Shown here piece after piece: positions 16,391 to 25,378 of a stretch of 33,078 nt of DNA (position 1 is the first letter of the stretch; every line of letters starts with the position of its first letter). This DNA is from Nanobdellota archaeon (GTDB lineage: Archaea; Nanobdellota; Nanobdellia; Woesearchaeales; WJIZ01): the NCBI GenBank assembly GCA_023140175.1, contig JAGLMD010000053.1:1-33078 (forward strand), read 5' to 3'. A program made the position numbers and the translations under genes. Below the pieces are notes generated by a model. That model ran no database searches. It was not told where the DNA came from and was given only the letters and a program-made list of their open reading frames with translations.

Positions 16391-17497
16391 ATGACAGTCA
16401 GTAGATTATTAAGTATCATAGGGGGGAACGAAAAAAGAACCCCTGCTGTATTAGAGGATATGCTCAAATCTTTAGCATTACCGAGAAAAAGTTCAGAACT
16501 AGAGACTGCAGAACATGATGCCTTGCTCAAGGCAGTTGAGTCAACCACAAATGAAATACTGCGATATACCAAGACTTTATATGGAGGTGATGAAGAATCG
16601 AGAAAAAGTCAGCATGAGATGGATCAGCATTGGGCTGCGCAGAAGGCAGCATTCCAATATTTTGTGGCACATAAGAAAGAATACTTGGATTTTTTGCCTG
16701 GAAGAATATTTATATATATGCAATTTGCTGAGAGAATATTACAATATGCTGATAAATTGGAATCATTTGTAAAAAAGACAACGCCTAATGGTGCCCAGAT
16801 TGTGGAATTAGGTAGCGGAAGTGCAACATTGTCGCATATCTTGGTTAATAAAAGAAGTATTGGAGCGCATATAGTGGACCTTTCTGAGGGTGCGTTAGAT
16901 TATGCTCAATTCCTGGGAGAAAATCAATTTAAAACTATTGGGAATATTGGGAGCCATAGAACTGATATGTTTAATTTTTCATGGGATGAGAAGTATGATT
17001 TGGCGATGAACTCTGGAGTATTTGAGCATTTAACAATTAAGGAACAAGAAAAGCTTATCCATAGGATGTCTGATTTGATACATGATGGGGGCTTGGTTGC
17101 CATTGCAGTTCCCAATAAATCTAGTCCGATATATCAAGCAGCTAGGGAAGAGGAGAGCGGAAAAAAATGGTACGAAGCTATTAAAAGTTATCTTTACCCT
17201 CAACCATATTTGGATCCTGTTAATCTTCGGAAACTCTTCAAGGGTGCTGGACTAGAAATTTTGGAAGTTAGTGGGGTTTCATTGGCTCCTTCTGCAGTGA
17301 ATAGGAAACTATGTGAAAGAACTGCAGATGTATATAATGGAAATGTTGATAAATTTAATCCTGCATCAGTTGAGGCAACAATCACTTTCTGGAGACAGTT
17401 CGAAAAAGGGCTAAGATATGAGCATCCTGATATGCTTGAAAAATTTGCCTGGTACAATTATGCTATTGGACAGAAGCCAATAAAAAGCAAAGATTGA
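16391..17497 (+). CDS. Class I SAM-dependent methyltransferase with helical N-terminal extension
   Basis: A 368-residue protein with a Rossmann methyltransferase core from about 130: motif I IVELGSGSATL (137-147), acidic IVDLS (161-165) and motif IV NSGVFEHL (207-214). The LIHDGGLVAIAVPN strand matches class I methyltransferases of the Methyltransf_11/23 type. About 130 N-terminal residues are helical with no recognised domain and may recognise the substrate. The C-terminal region resembles no accessory domain I know. The TATA-like TTTTTAAATT at about 16359-16368 is about 27 bases before the ATG, so it is leaderless. Isolated from biosynthetic partners, its substrate is unknown. It ends 6 bases before the convergent protease gene. 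Confidence 0.8.
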   Translation: MTVSRLLSIIGGNEKRTPAVLEDMLKSLALPRKSSELETAEHDALLKAVESTTNEILRYTKTLYGGDEESRKSQHEMDQHWAAQKAAFQYFVAHKKEYLDFLPGRIFIYMQFAERILQYADKLESFVKKTTPNGAQIVELGSGSATLSHILVNKRSIGAHIVDLSEGALDYAQFLGENQFKTIGNIGSHRTDMFNFSWDEKYDLAMNSGVFEHLTIKEQEKLIHRMSDLIHDGGLVAIAVPNKSSPIYQAAREEESGKKWYEAIKSYLYPQPYLDPVNLRKLFKGAGLEILEVSGVSLAPSAVNRKLCERTADVYNGNVDKFNPASVEATITFWRQFEKGLRYEHPDMLEKFAWYNYAIGQKPIKSKD

Positions 17498-17503
17498 AGA
17501 TTT

Positions 17504-18124
17504 CTAAATTAGATATCGAATTAACATTAGACTTATGGCTGCTGCAACCAAAATACCATAAACAACCTTATTCCAGTTCAAAATCTTTTTTCCGTCGAAC
17601 ATTGCAAAAGGAATTAAATTGAACAAGCCAAGCCAAGTGTTAATTGTGAAGCCATAGTTTCCAATCAGGCTCAAAATTCCTTCTTTGTAGGTTATGGCTA
17701 GGGGAAGGAACAACAGAGCCATTATGAAATTCATCATCGGACCCATGGCTGATATCTTTCCATTTCTTGACTTTCCAATTGTCCTGCCAGAGATCATGAC
17801 TGCGCCAGGAGCAATAAAGACAAATCCAAAAAAAGACATTACTATTGCCAAAAGTAACATCTGGTCAAATGAACGGAATTCCGCCCATGCCCCATATTTC
17901 TGGGCAAGAATCTTATGGCCTAATTCATGAAAGATAAAGCCTACACCGACGGTTAAGCTAGAGATAATAAATGATGTGAATAGAGATATCTCAAGGCTTT
18001 TCGAAAGCAAGACTGCAAAGACAAAGCTGATAGCGAGCCATGCTTTTATCAGGTCTTTTATTTCTTTCTCTGAGAAAGAGATTGAGCCAAAATGCACTTT
18101 ATTGCTGGAATGGAGAGATACCAT
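17504..18124 (-). CDS. M50-family intramembrane metalloprotease (site-2 protease-like)
   Basis: The 206-residue polytopic membrane protein carries the zinc motif HELGH (66-70) inside a hydrophobic helix and the distal NLIPFAMFDGKK segment (about 169-180) that supplies the third zinc ligand (Asp177, the NxxPxxxxDG pattern). Four to six membrane helices are visible. The protein is short and has no PDZ or CBS domain, so it is the compact archaeal form of the site-2 protease family, which cleaves membrane-embedded substrates. The substrate is unknown. The TATA-like TTTTTTAAATAAGG at about 18142-18155 lies about 24 bases before the ATG. A loop between the motifs (GRTIGKSRNGKISAMGPMMN) matches the conserved GP..N region. 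Confidence 0.83.
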   Translation of the reverse strand: MVSLHSSNKVHFGSISFSEKEIKDLIKAWLAISFVFAVLLSKSLEISLFTSFIISSLTVGVGFIFHELGHKILAQKYGAWAEFRSFDQMLLLAIVMSFFGFVFIAPGAVMISGRTIGKSRNGKISAMGPMMNFIMALLFLPLAITYKEGILSLIGNYGFTINTWLGLFNLIPFAMFDGKKILNWNKVVYGILVAAAISLMLIRYLI

Positions 18125-18163
18125 AGGGGAAAAATAAAGTAACCTTATTTAAAAAAGTTGGGT

Positions 18164-19249
18164 TTAATCAAAAAAACCTTTTTCTTTTAAGAGTTCAGCG
18201 TTTAATATTCCACCGCCTGCTGCTCCCCTGACAGTGTTATGGCTCAGGCCGACAAATCTATAGTCAAAGACATTACAAGGTCTTAGTCTGCCAACTGTTA
18301 CAGCCATCCCTTTATCTACATCACGATCTTTTCTTGGCTGAGGCCTATTATCCTCCTCTCGGTAGATAATCGGCTGTTTTGGAGCAAAGGGAAGGTCTAA
18401 TTCTTGAGGAATGCTTTTGAATTCTTTCCAGATTTTTAAGATATCTTCTTTTGATGGTTTTTTATCTCCAAATTCAAGGCTTACGCAAGCTGTATGGCCG
18501 TCTATAACAGGAACTCGGTTGCAGTGAGCAGAGATTTTAATGGAAAGGTCGTTGATGAATTTTCCATCTTCTATTTTCCCAAAAATCTTTTGCGGCTCTA
18601 TTTCAGATTTTTCTTCTTCACCGCCTATGTAAGGCACTATATTATCTACTAGGTCTATTGAAGCTACCCCCGGATAACCTGCTCCTGAGACTGCTTGCAA
18701 GGTTGTAATAATCATCCTCTTTACTTTATATCCTGCTTTCTGTAGAGCATAAACTGGAGTAATATAGCTCTGTAAGCTGCAGTTCGGCTTTACAGTCACA
18801 AATCCTTTTTTCCAGTTGTGGTGTTTCTGTTGGATTGGTATTATGTTTATGTGGTCTGCATTAATTTCTGGAATAAGCATCGGGACATCTTCTGTATGTC
18901 TATGTGCTGAGGCATTTGAGACAACAGGAATGTCATTTTCTGCATATTTATTCTCTAATTCCCTTATAGTTTGCTTATCTATCTCTAAAGCAGAGAAAAC
19001 AAAAGTGCATTTTCCTTTTGCTTCTTCGACATTATTTGCGTCTCCAACTATTAAGTCTTTAACTGTGGAAGGAATTTCTGTGTTCATATGCCATCTTCCT
19101 TTGACAGCTTCTTCATAGCTTTTGCCTGCTGATCTTGGAGAAGCTGCAACATAATTTACTTGAAACCATGGATGATTCTCTAATAATTTGATATACATCT
19201 GGCCAACCATTCCTGTTGCACCTAAAACTCCGACTTTTATTTTTTCCAT
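18164..19249 (-). CDS. asd: Aspartate-semialdehyde dehydrogenase
   Basis: Reduces aspartyl phosphate to aspartate semialdehyde, the branch point for lysine, threonine and methionine. The product (361 residues) has the NADP-binding GATGMVG near the N-terminus, the catalytic Cys in VKPNCSLQ (about residue 157), and the SAHCNRVPVIDGH region with the active-site His. The SNASAHR and NCSLQ pattern fits the archaeal/fungal subfamily. A GTG at 19258 would add three residues, but the AAAGGTGA ribosome site covers that GTG and is correctly spaced for the ATG at 19249. A TATA-like ATTTATATAAAAG (minus, about 19289-19301) drives it. It is divergent from hom, with a shared control region. Confidence 0.93.
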   Translation of the reverse strand: MEKIKVGVLGATGMVGQMYIKLLENHPWFQVNYVAASPRSAGKSYEEAVKGRWHMNTEIPSTVKDLIVGDANNVEEAKGKCTFVFSALEIDKQTIRELENKYAENDIPVVSNASAHRHTEDVPMLIPEINADHINIIPIQQKHHNWKKGFVTVKPNCSLQSYITPVYALQKAGYKVKRMIITTLQAVSGAGYPGVASIDLVDNIVPYIGGEEEKSEIEPQKIFGKIEDGKFINDLSIKISAHCNRVPVIDGHTACVSLEFGDKKPSKEDILKIWKEFKSIPQELDLPFAPKQPIIYREEDNRPQPRKDRDVDKGMAVTVGRLRPCNVFDYRFVGLSHNTVRGAAGGGILNAELLKEKGFFD

Positions 19250-19298
19250 ATGCTTCACCTTTTAATTAGAGAACTAACTATACAACTTTTATATAAAT

Positions 19299-19318
19299 AT
19301 TGTTATGATAGTAACAGA
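19299..19318 (-). promoter_or_regulatory. Candidate operator, copy 1 (asd/hom divergent promoter)
   Basis: Read on the minus strand the site is TCTGTTACTATCATAACAAT. It contains the inverted half-sites GTTA and TAAC separated by six bases, and lies directly upstream of the asd TATA box. The same sequence with one change occurs at 31856-31875 in the divergent promoter of the dapB operon. A further GTTATGA half-site follows at 19321-19327, 18 bases from the first. The site is proposed as a binding site for a regulator of the aspartate-family genes; this is inference from recurrence, symmetry and position. Confidence 0.5.
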
Positions 19319-19363
19319 TAGTTATGACAAACTATTTAAACAAAAATCAAATAATGTTGCTTT

Positions 19364-20623
19364 ATGAATCTCAACATTGCATTAATAGGTACTGGAACTA
19401 TAGGCTCTGGGGTTGTGGAGATATTAAAAAATAATTCTGAATTAATAGAGAAAAGGACAGGAGTGAGTATAATTTTGAAGAAAGTATGTGAACTTGATTT
19501 TTCCAAAGCAAAAAAATTAGGCATAGATGAAGAAATATTGACAAAAGATTACAAAGAAGTTATCTCTGATAAAGATATCGATGTTGTAATTGAACTTATA
19601 GGGGGATATGAGCCTGCAAGAACAATAATCATTGAGGCAATAAAAGCAGGAAAGAATATTGTTACGGCAAATAAAGCTGTTATTGCAAGGTATGGGGATG
19701 AGATATTTAAAGCTGCAGCAGAGAATAATGTTAATGTTAATTTTGAGGCTGCTGTTGGCGGATGCATACCTATTATAAAAGCCATAAAAGAGAGTTATGC
19801 GAGTGATAAGATTAAAGCGATATATGGCATACTTAATGGAACAACAAATTTTATCCTTTCCATGATGGAAGAGGGAATGAGCTACTCAGATTCTTTGAAG
19901 AAAGCGCAGGAATTGGGTTTTGCTGAAGCAGACCCTAGTTTTGATGTAGAAGGAAAGGACACTGCACATAAAATTGTTATCTTGTCAAGGTTAGCTTACA
20001 ACAGCATGATTCCCGAGAATATAGAAACAACAGGGATATCTGAACTAAAGATGCCCGACATAATGTATGCCAAAGAATTGGGATATAAGATAAAGCTTCT
20101 TGCAATATCAAAACTTGAGAATAATGAGCTGGATATTAGAGCAGGGCCAGTTATGGTTCCAATAGAGCATAGCATAGCATCTGTCAATAATGAAATTAAT
20201 GCTGTTTATTTAATCGGAGAACAGACAAAAGAAACAATGTTATATGGAAGGGGTGCAGGAAAGCTGCCGACTGCTACTGCTGTTGTTTCTGATATAGTAG
20301 ACATAGCTAAAAGAAATAAGGGCTATTATACTTTCTTCAATGAAATTAAATTAAAGGATCAGGATGAAGTAATGGCAAGGTTTTATCTTAAGTTTATGCT
20401 TATAGACAAGCCAGGGTCTTTAGCCAAGATTACAAAGATATTAGGAGACAATAATATCAGCATAAATGCTGCTGTGCAGAAAGAAGAAGACAAAGATGTT
20501 GTGCCTGTTGTTGTTATAACCCATAAATCTCTTAATAAAAATATAAAGAAAGCAATTGAAGAAATAGAAAAACTTGATAGTGTAAAGGAAAAGCCTGTTT
20601 ATCTGATGATTGAGGATTTTTAA
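19364..20623 (+). CDS. hom: Homoserine dehydrogenase with C-terminal ACT domain
   Basis: Reduces aspartate semialdehyde to homoserine, opening the threonine/methionine branch. The 419-residue protein has the nucleotide-binding ALIGTGTIGSGVV (5-17), TANKAVIA, the FEAAVGGCIPII segment, and the family signature NGTTNFILSMMEEG followed by LGFAEADPSFDVEGKDTAHKI. A C-terminal ACT domain (about 338-419, LIDKPGSLAKITKILGDNNISI) is typical for feedback control by an amino acid. The TATA-like CTATTTAAAC at about 19332-19341 is about 27 bases before the ATG, so the transcript is leaderless. It shares its control region with the divergent asd gene. No aspartate kinase fusion is present; the kinase is a separate gene nearby. 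Confidence 0.95.
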   Translation: MNLNIALIGTGTIGSGVVEILKNNSELIEKRTGVSIILKKVCELDFSKAKKLGIDEEILTKDYKEVISDKDIDVVIELIGGYEPARTIIIEAIKAGKNIVTANKAVIARYGDEIFKAAAENNVNVNFEAAVGGCIPIIKAIKESYASDKIKAIYGILNGTTNFILSMMEEGMSYSDSLKKAQELGFAEADPSFDVEGKDTAHKIVILSRLAYNSMIPENIETTGISELKMPDIMYAKELGYKIKLLAISKLENNELDIRAGPVMVPIEHSIASVNNEINAVYLIGEQTKETMLYGRGAGKLPTATAVVSDIVDIAKRNKGYYTFFNEIKLKDQDEVMARFYLKFMLIDKPGSLAKITKILGDNNISINAAVQKEEDKDVVPVVVITHKSLNKNIKKAIEEIEKLDSVKEKPVYLMIEDF

Positions 20624-20683
20624 TTGTAAATTTTACTTTTAATAGATATGATCTCCAGTCTGATTCTTACTTATTGAGATGGA

Positions 20684-21466
20684 CTATCTAATTCTCTCTT
20701 CATAACAATCCTTAATTCGTTCTATAACTTTTTTAGAATCATCTGCCTTAATTATGAAGTACATCCTTTTCTCATCGGAATTGATATACCAATCACAAAT
20801 ACTTCCAAAGATAATATCATCTTTAAAATTATCTGCTATTTTTTCATAGTTTAGTTCATAAAACTTAGATGAAATGGCAAGTTTATGTATTTCTGGGCTG
20901 ATTATATCCTTTTCTTTGGATAGTATCAATATATTGGGGTGAAGTTCTAAACTCTTTAAAAGCCTTTTATGTTTATCTTCCCCGGAAATGTCATTTTGAT
21001 ACGATAAGCCGCCTACTTCGAATAAGTGATCAAAAGACGAAAAGCAATCCATGGAACATATTCTTTTCCGATAAATTTCTTTGAGTCTATCCCGAATAAG
21101 CCCATAAGTCAGCAACTCCTCTCCTTTCATGGTTCTTTCACAATACTCTGAAACCAACTGTTTTAAAGCATCATTATTGTATTTTTGAGCTATGTACATT
21201 AATTTTCCATAATCAATATTCCTTACTTTAAAGAATGAATTACGAAAATCTGCCAGATCCTGCGCTCCAGGAAACCTATGGACGATTCTATCCTCTAATA
21301 TAACACCCTCATAAACCGGAACAAAAGAAAATTTTCCTAATGAAGACACATACTCACTAACTTCAGAAATAAAAGATCCATTTAGCTCCTGATCCACCAA
21401 TATAGCCAAATTTTTGTTTCTTTTTAATATCCTCCTTATATCTTTCTTAGTTAAATTTTCATGCAT
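20684..21466 (-). CDS. Unknown soluble protein between hom and lysC
   Basis: No family is recognised. The product (260 residues) is mixed alpha/beta with no signal peptide or membrane segment. The N-terminal half has alternating strands and helices (NLAILVDQEL, FVPVYEGVIL), and the middle is helical. A TTG at 21478 would extend it by four residues, but the TATA-like GTTTATAAATA at about 21487-21497 is about 26 bases before the ATG at 21466, favouring a leaderless start there. It sits between two aspartate-pathway genes with its own promoter, so co-function is not implied by operon structure. It could be lineage-specific. Confidence 0.6.
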   Translation of the reverse strand: MHENLTKKDIRRILKRNKNLAILVDQELNGSFISEVSEYVSSLGKFSFVPVYEGVILEDRIVHRFPGAQDLADFRNSFFKVRNIDYGKLMYIAQKYNNDALKQLVSEYCERTMKGEELLTYGLIRDRLKEIYRKRICSMDCFSSFDHLFEVGGLSYQNDISGEDKHKRLLKSLELHPNILILSKEKDIISPEIHKLAISSKFYELNYEKIADNFKDDIIFGSICDWYINSDEKRMYFIIKADDSKKVIERIKDCYEERIR

Positions 21467-21531
21467 TAAGTCAGACAATTAGGTTATTATTTATAAACTT
21501 TTAAGTTCTCAAAGCAATATCTTCCCACTAC

Positions 21532-22851
21532 TCAAATAAACTCCTGATGCAAAGCATTTATGGTCTTGTCAGCATCTTCTTCATCAACAACAAAACTTAT
21601 GTTGATTTCTGAAGCACCCTGAGATATCATCTCGATACTCACTCCTGCCTTGCCGACTGTAGAGAATACTTTTCCTGCAAGTCCTTTTGTATGCTTCAAC
21701 CCTTCTCCGACAACACATATGATGGCTTTGTTATCTTCTGTCTTTACTTTTGCGATACCTTCCAGATCTTTTACTATCTTATCCATCCCATTTGAATCAT
21801 TGATTGTCATAGAGATACTCACTTCTGACGTAGAAATCATGTCGACACTTTTCTGATAGTCTCTGAAGATATCAAAGACCCTTGCTAAATATCCGTGCGC
21901 GTTTAACATCCTTGTTGAGGTGACATTAACCAAAGAAATGCCTTTCTTGCAGGCAATGGCTTTCATTACTTTGTCAGTTTTTTCTGCTTTTGGTGTTACA
22001 ATAGTGCCTTTTCCTTCCGGATTATATGTATTCAGAACCCTGACAGGAATATTCTTTTCCATGGCCGGAATTATTGATTTGGGATGCAAGACCTTTGCTC
22101 CAAAGATTGCTAATTCAGAGGCTTCATCAAAGCTTAGCTTAGCTATTGTTTTTGCATCCTTGACTATTTTTGGATCTGTGCTCATTATTCCGTCAACATC
22201 TGTCCAGATCTGGATTTCATCTGAGTCAGTTGCTGCTCCAATAATGGAAGCAGTATAATCTGAGCCGCCCCTGCTTAAGGTAGTTATTTCACCGGCAGTT
22301 GTTTTTCCTATAAAGCCAGTTACCACAGGAACATGATCCATCTTAGCCATGTGCTCTTTTATCATCTCAGGAGCATGCTCTAAAGGCTCTGCCCTTCCAA
22401 AGTCCGGATTAGTTATCATGCCCATATCAAAAGCATCATGAGCCTTTGCTTTTATTCCAACTTTGCTGAGATAAGCTGCTACAATCCTGCAGGACATTCT
22501 TTCTCCATAGCTTTGTATATGGTCTAATGTTTCTGTGCTTTCCAATCTTACATTTTCGACCCTTTCCATAAGCCTGTCAATATCCTCAAGCAAGGGGGTA
22601 GCAGTATCTTTAGCTATGTCCAGTTCCCTGATGATCTTGTCATGTTTTTCCTTTAAGTGCCTGAGAAGATCCTTGGTTGATTCGCCTTTGAAAGCAGTAT
22701 TTGCCATCTCAATAAGCATATCGGTCACGCCCTTTACAGCACTGCATACAACAACAGGCTTTTGGTCGAGATTTAACTTTATTATCTGTGAGACAGCCTT
22801 GATTTTTTCAGCGTTTCCGACTGATGTACCGCCGAACTTCATTACGATCAT
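21532..22851 (-). CDS. lysC: Aspartate kinase
   Basis: Phosphorylates aspartate, the first committed step to lysine, threonine and methionine. The 439-residue protein has the N-terminal KFGGTSVGN (about 5-13), the SYGERMS segment, the TLSRGGSDYTA motif and the WTDVDGI loop of the kinase domain. Two ACT domains at the C-terminus (about 300-370 and 372-439, with GLKHTKGLAGKVFSTVGKAGVSIEMISQGASEINISFVV) should bind the feedback inhibitor. The AAGGGTGA ribosome site lies 6 bases before the ATG, so unlike many neighbours it uses a leader. It faces away from the gene at 23011. The 20-base candidate operator seen at asd/hom and dapB is not visible in its upstream region. Confidence 0.95.
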   Translation of the reverse strand: MIVMKFGGTSVGNAEKIKAVSQIIKLNLDQKPVVVCSAVKGVTDMLIEMANTAFKGESTKDLLRHLKEKHDKIIRELDIAKDTATPLLEDIDRLMERVENVRLESTETLDHIQSYGERMSCRIVAAYLSKVGIKAKAHDAFDMGMITNPDFGRAEPLEHAPEMIKEHMAKMDHVPVVTGFIGKTTAGEITTLSRGGSDYTASIIGAATDSDEIQIWTDVDGIMSTDPKIVKDAKTIAKLSFDEASELAIFGAKVLHPKSIIPAMEKNIPVRVLNTYNPEGKGTIVTPKAEKTDKVMKAIACKKGISLVNVTSTRMLNAHGYLARVFDIFRDYQKSVDMISTSEVSISMTINDSNGMDKIVKDLEGIAKVKTEDNKAIICVVGEGLKHTKGLAGKVFSTVGKAGVSIEMISQGASEINISFVVDEEDADKTINALHQEFI

Positions 22852-22958
22852 TTAGTTTCACCCTTAATTCTGATTCAAAGAAGGATACAAGAATTATTTA
22901 AAAAGATTATGTATCAAAGAAAACAAATTTTTATATATAAGTGTAGACTTTGATGGAT

Positions 22959-23004
22959 AAAGGGGTGAGTAAACACCTCAGGGAATTCTGAGGATCATGG
23001 AGGG
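22959..23004 (+). promoter_or_regulatory. Structured mRNA leader with mutually exclusive hairpins
   Basis: The TATA-like TTTATATATA at 22929-22938 predicts a start near 22959, giving a leader of about 50 bases. In it, GGGGTG (22962-22967) can pair with CACCTC (22974-22979). CCTCAG (22976-22981) can instead pair with CTGAGG (22988-22993). The two 6-bp stems share CCTC, so they cannot form together, and the same CCTC can also pair with the ribosome site GGAGGG (22999-23004). This layout suits translational switching. It matches no riboswitch class I know. Confidence 0.4.
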
Positions 23005-23010
23005 TTTTAG

Positions 23011-23712
23011 ATGGAAAGTATTAGTAATACTGTTAACCAATATAAAATGATACCTAAAGCAGACTATCCTATTTTAATCTATCAAGATAATGGAAATAAG
23101 GAAAAAGCACCGAACATAGATGGGAGCGTTATACAAAGAGAAAATATACAAAAGAGTGTTAGAAACATACTTAGGTGTGGCAAGAAAGAACTACCAATTG
23201 ATCAAATTAAGGAGGAGAAGGAAGAAAATTACAACCATAATAAGATAGTCATATTTGGAACTGAGATAGATTTAGAGAGAAGGTGTTTTGGGTGGACAAT
23301 GAGAGATGAAAAACCCCCTGAAATTCTTTCTAGAGAAATAGAATATAGAATAAATGAACACGAAGCTAAGAAAGGTAAGTTTCAGTATATATATTTTATT
23401 TTTGATAGGGTGCCTTCAAATCCAGGTTCTTATAGAAGACCTGATGTAGAATATTTCAAAGGATTAGGGGAGAAACTGTATAAAGCATTCCCTAAGGAGA
23501 TAAGAAAGAGTGTACAAGTAAGAGTATTACAAGATAGATATAATCTCACAAAATTATTATTAAAGCCTCATAAAGATAAACAAGGGACAGTTTTCTCAGG
23601 AACTAAAGATATAATAGAGATCAAGTCTAAGGGATTTGGGGTTCATTCTGAAATGATAGGTAAAGAGTTGGAAGGGATAGTAGAAAGCACTAAACCTGAT
23701 CCAGAAGCCTGA
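23011..23712 (+). CDS. Unknown protein behind a structured leader
   Basis: The 233-residue product belongs to no family I recognise. The first about 75 residues are polar and may be flexible. A likely alpha/beta domain follows (KIVIFGTEIDLERRCFGW, then QYIYFIFDRVPSNPGS and VQVRVLQDRYN) with alternating hydrophobic strands and several conserved-looking Arg/Asp residues. No membrane segment is present. The GGAGGG ribosome site lies 6 bases before the ATG, inside a leader with alternative hairpins, so its translation may be controlled. The last 23 bases overlap the convergent lysyl-tRNA synthetase gene. An enzymatic role is possible but unsupported. Confidence 0.6.
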   Translation: MESISNTVNQYKMIPKADYPILIYQDNGNKEKAPNIDGSVIQRENIQKSVRNILRCGKKELPIDQIKEEKEENYNHNKIVIFGTEIDLERRCFGWTMRDEKPPEILSREIEYRINEHEAKKGKFQYIYFIFDRVPSNPGSYRRPDVEYFKGLGEKLYKAFPKEIRKSVQVRVLQDRYNLTKLLLKPHKDKQGTVFSGTKDIIEIKSKGFGVHSEMIGKELEGIVESTKPDPEA

Positions 23713-25249
23713 TAACTTTTTCTTTTCCTATTGTCAGGATAAATGGAGCTAACTTTGGGCCTTTTTCCTTGTTTATCAGTATCCTGTAACATAGCTTGAA
23801 GAAATCCTTTGTACTGTAATCATTGCTTTTTATTATACCATAGAACTCGTTGAAAAGCTCATCTTCTGTGTAATCTTTTTCTTTAAGCTTATCTTTTAGC
23901 TGAGTGAGAATATTTTTTTCTTTTTCATTTAAGTCAGACCCTACTTTTTTTACTATATTGAATCTCATGGCTTCAGGAGCATAGTTATTTATCCAGTTAG
24001 AAGCACATCTTACCCTTAGTTTCAGCCTTTCTGAATCAAAATCCTCTTTTATCTCTTTTTTGTAATAATCTTTTATCTTATCAAAATCGTTTTCATAGAT
24101 CTGGATAATATTGCAGAGATGCCTGAAGCTGGGCTGCAGGGGAAATTTCTTTTTTGGCTTGTCGACACAGCTCAATTCATAGATTCTTTTCTGTTTAGAA
24201 GCTTCTTTTTCTGGTAAATCTTCCTTATCATAATATATTCTTTCCAACTTATCAAAGTCTTCATATATTTTTATTACATCCAAGTCAAAGCTGATCGCGA
24301 ATTCAGTATTCGGCCTTGTACCAGCAAAGAGATATCTTACAATGTCTGGCTCGTAAATTTCCAAGACATCTTTTATTGTGATTACATTTCCCAATGAAGA
24401 AGATATTTTTCCGCCTGCTCCTTTTATTGAGATGAAGTCATACATTATGTACAATGGAGGGTCTTGGTTGTATATTTTTTTTACTATCTCTTTAGCTGTT
24501 GTAAAACTACCGCCTTCTGTTGAATGGTCTTTGCCTCCTGGCTCGAAATCTACTTTTTCATATGCCCAGCGCATGGGCCAGTCTATCCTCCATAATAATT
24601 TAGATATGCCATCTTTTGAAAAGTCAAATGTTTTTTCTTTGTTGTTCTTGTCTTTGTAGCTGATTTCAAAGTTTCCAAGATACTTTATGTCTGAAATCTC
24701 GTCTGTTTTAGTATCTGGATCGAAAATGCTTATTGGAAGCCATGAATCTGATAAAGGTTCTTTTCTGTAATTGTCCAGGATAGACTTTATTTCCTTAGAG
24801 TGTTCCAATGCTTTTCTCATGCCTTCTTTATATGCACATTTCCTGTATTGTTTGCTTTGGTAGATGAATTCGGGATTTATTCCCAGCTTAGAGAGTTCTT
24901 TTTCAACTGCAACTTCATTATGACGAGCGAAGCTTTCTTCTTTATCATAAGGATCAGGAACATCTACAATCGGCTTTCTCAGTTCTTTTTTCAGTTCATC
25001 TTGCTTTGGCCATCCTTTAGGGACTTTCCTGAAGACATCATAATCATCCCAGGAATAGATGAATCTTGTTTTCTTTCCCAAATCTTTTAATGCTCTTACA
25101 ACTAATTCGACAGTTATTATCTCCCTAAAATTGCCGATATGGACAATACCAGAAGGAGTTATACCAGAAGCACAGACATATTGGTCTTTTTTTACTTTTA
25201 TTATCTTTCTTGCTGTCTGGTCAGCCCAGTGCATTGATTCTTCTGACAT
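23690..25249 (-). CDS. lysK: Lysyl-tRNA synthetase, class I
   Basis: Charges tRNA-Lys. The 519-residue protein is the class I (archaeal-type) enzyme, not the common class II LysRS. The HIGH-like motif is HIGN (37-40) in GITPSGIVHIGN, and the KMSKS-like motif is KISSS (281-285). The GGKDHSTEGGSF segment (about 238-249) and the C-terminal helical anticodon-binding domain fit the family, and length is normal. The TATA-like TCTTTAAAAAAC (minus, about 25272-25283) is about 28 bases before the ATG, so the mRNA is probably leaderless. It sits among lysine-biosynthesis genes, and the window also holds a tRNA-Lys(CUU) gene. The gene is complete. Confidence 0.95.
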   Translation of the reverse strand: MSEESMHWADQTARKIIKVKKDQYVCASGITPSGIVHIGNFREIITVELVVRALKDLGKKTRFIYSWDDYDVFRKVPKGWPKQDELKKELRKPIVDVPDPYDKEESFARHNEVAVEKELSKLGINPEFIYQSKQYRKCAYKEGMRKALEHSKEIKSILDNYRKEPLSDSWLPISIFDPDTKTDEISDIKYLGNFEISYKDKNNKEKTFDFSKDGISKLLWRIDWPMRWAYEKVDFEPGGKDHSTEGGSFTTAKEIVKKIYNQDPPLYIMYDFISIKGAGGKISSSLGNVITIKDVLEIYEPDIVRYLFAGTRPNTEFAISFDLDVIKIYEDFDKLERIYYDKEDLPEKEASKQKRIYELSCVDKPKKKFPLQPSFRHLCNIIQIYENDFDKIKDYYKKEIKEDFDSERLKLRVRCASNWINNYAPEAMRFNIVKKVGSDLNEKEKNILTQLKDKLKEKDYTEDELFNEFYGIIKSNDYSTKDFFKLCYRILINKEKGPKLAPFILTIGKEKVIRLLDQV

Positions 25250-25378
25250 GATTTAATGTTTTATCAGGAGTTTTTTAAAGATTGTGGTTGGAGATTGATA
25301 TCAAATTAACTCTAATGACTTATCATGATCTAATTTTGCTGCACTAATTATATAAATTTCCAATCATTCCAGATTATC

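Noticed and set aside
22852-23010. Lysine (L-box) riboswitch near lysC
   Set aside because: The lysC leader is too short for an L-box, and the structured leader belongs to the opposite-strand orphan gene and has none of the L-box core.
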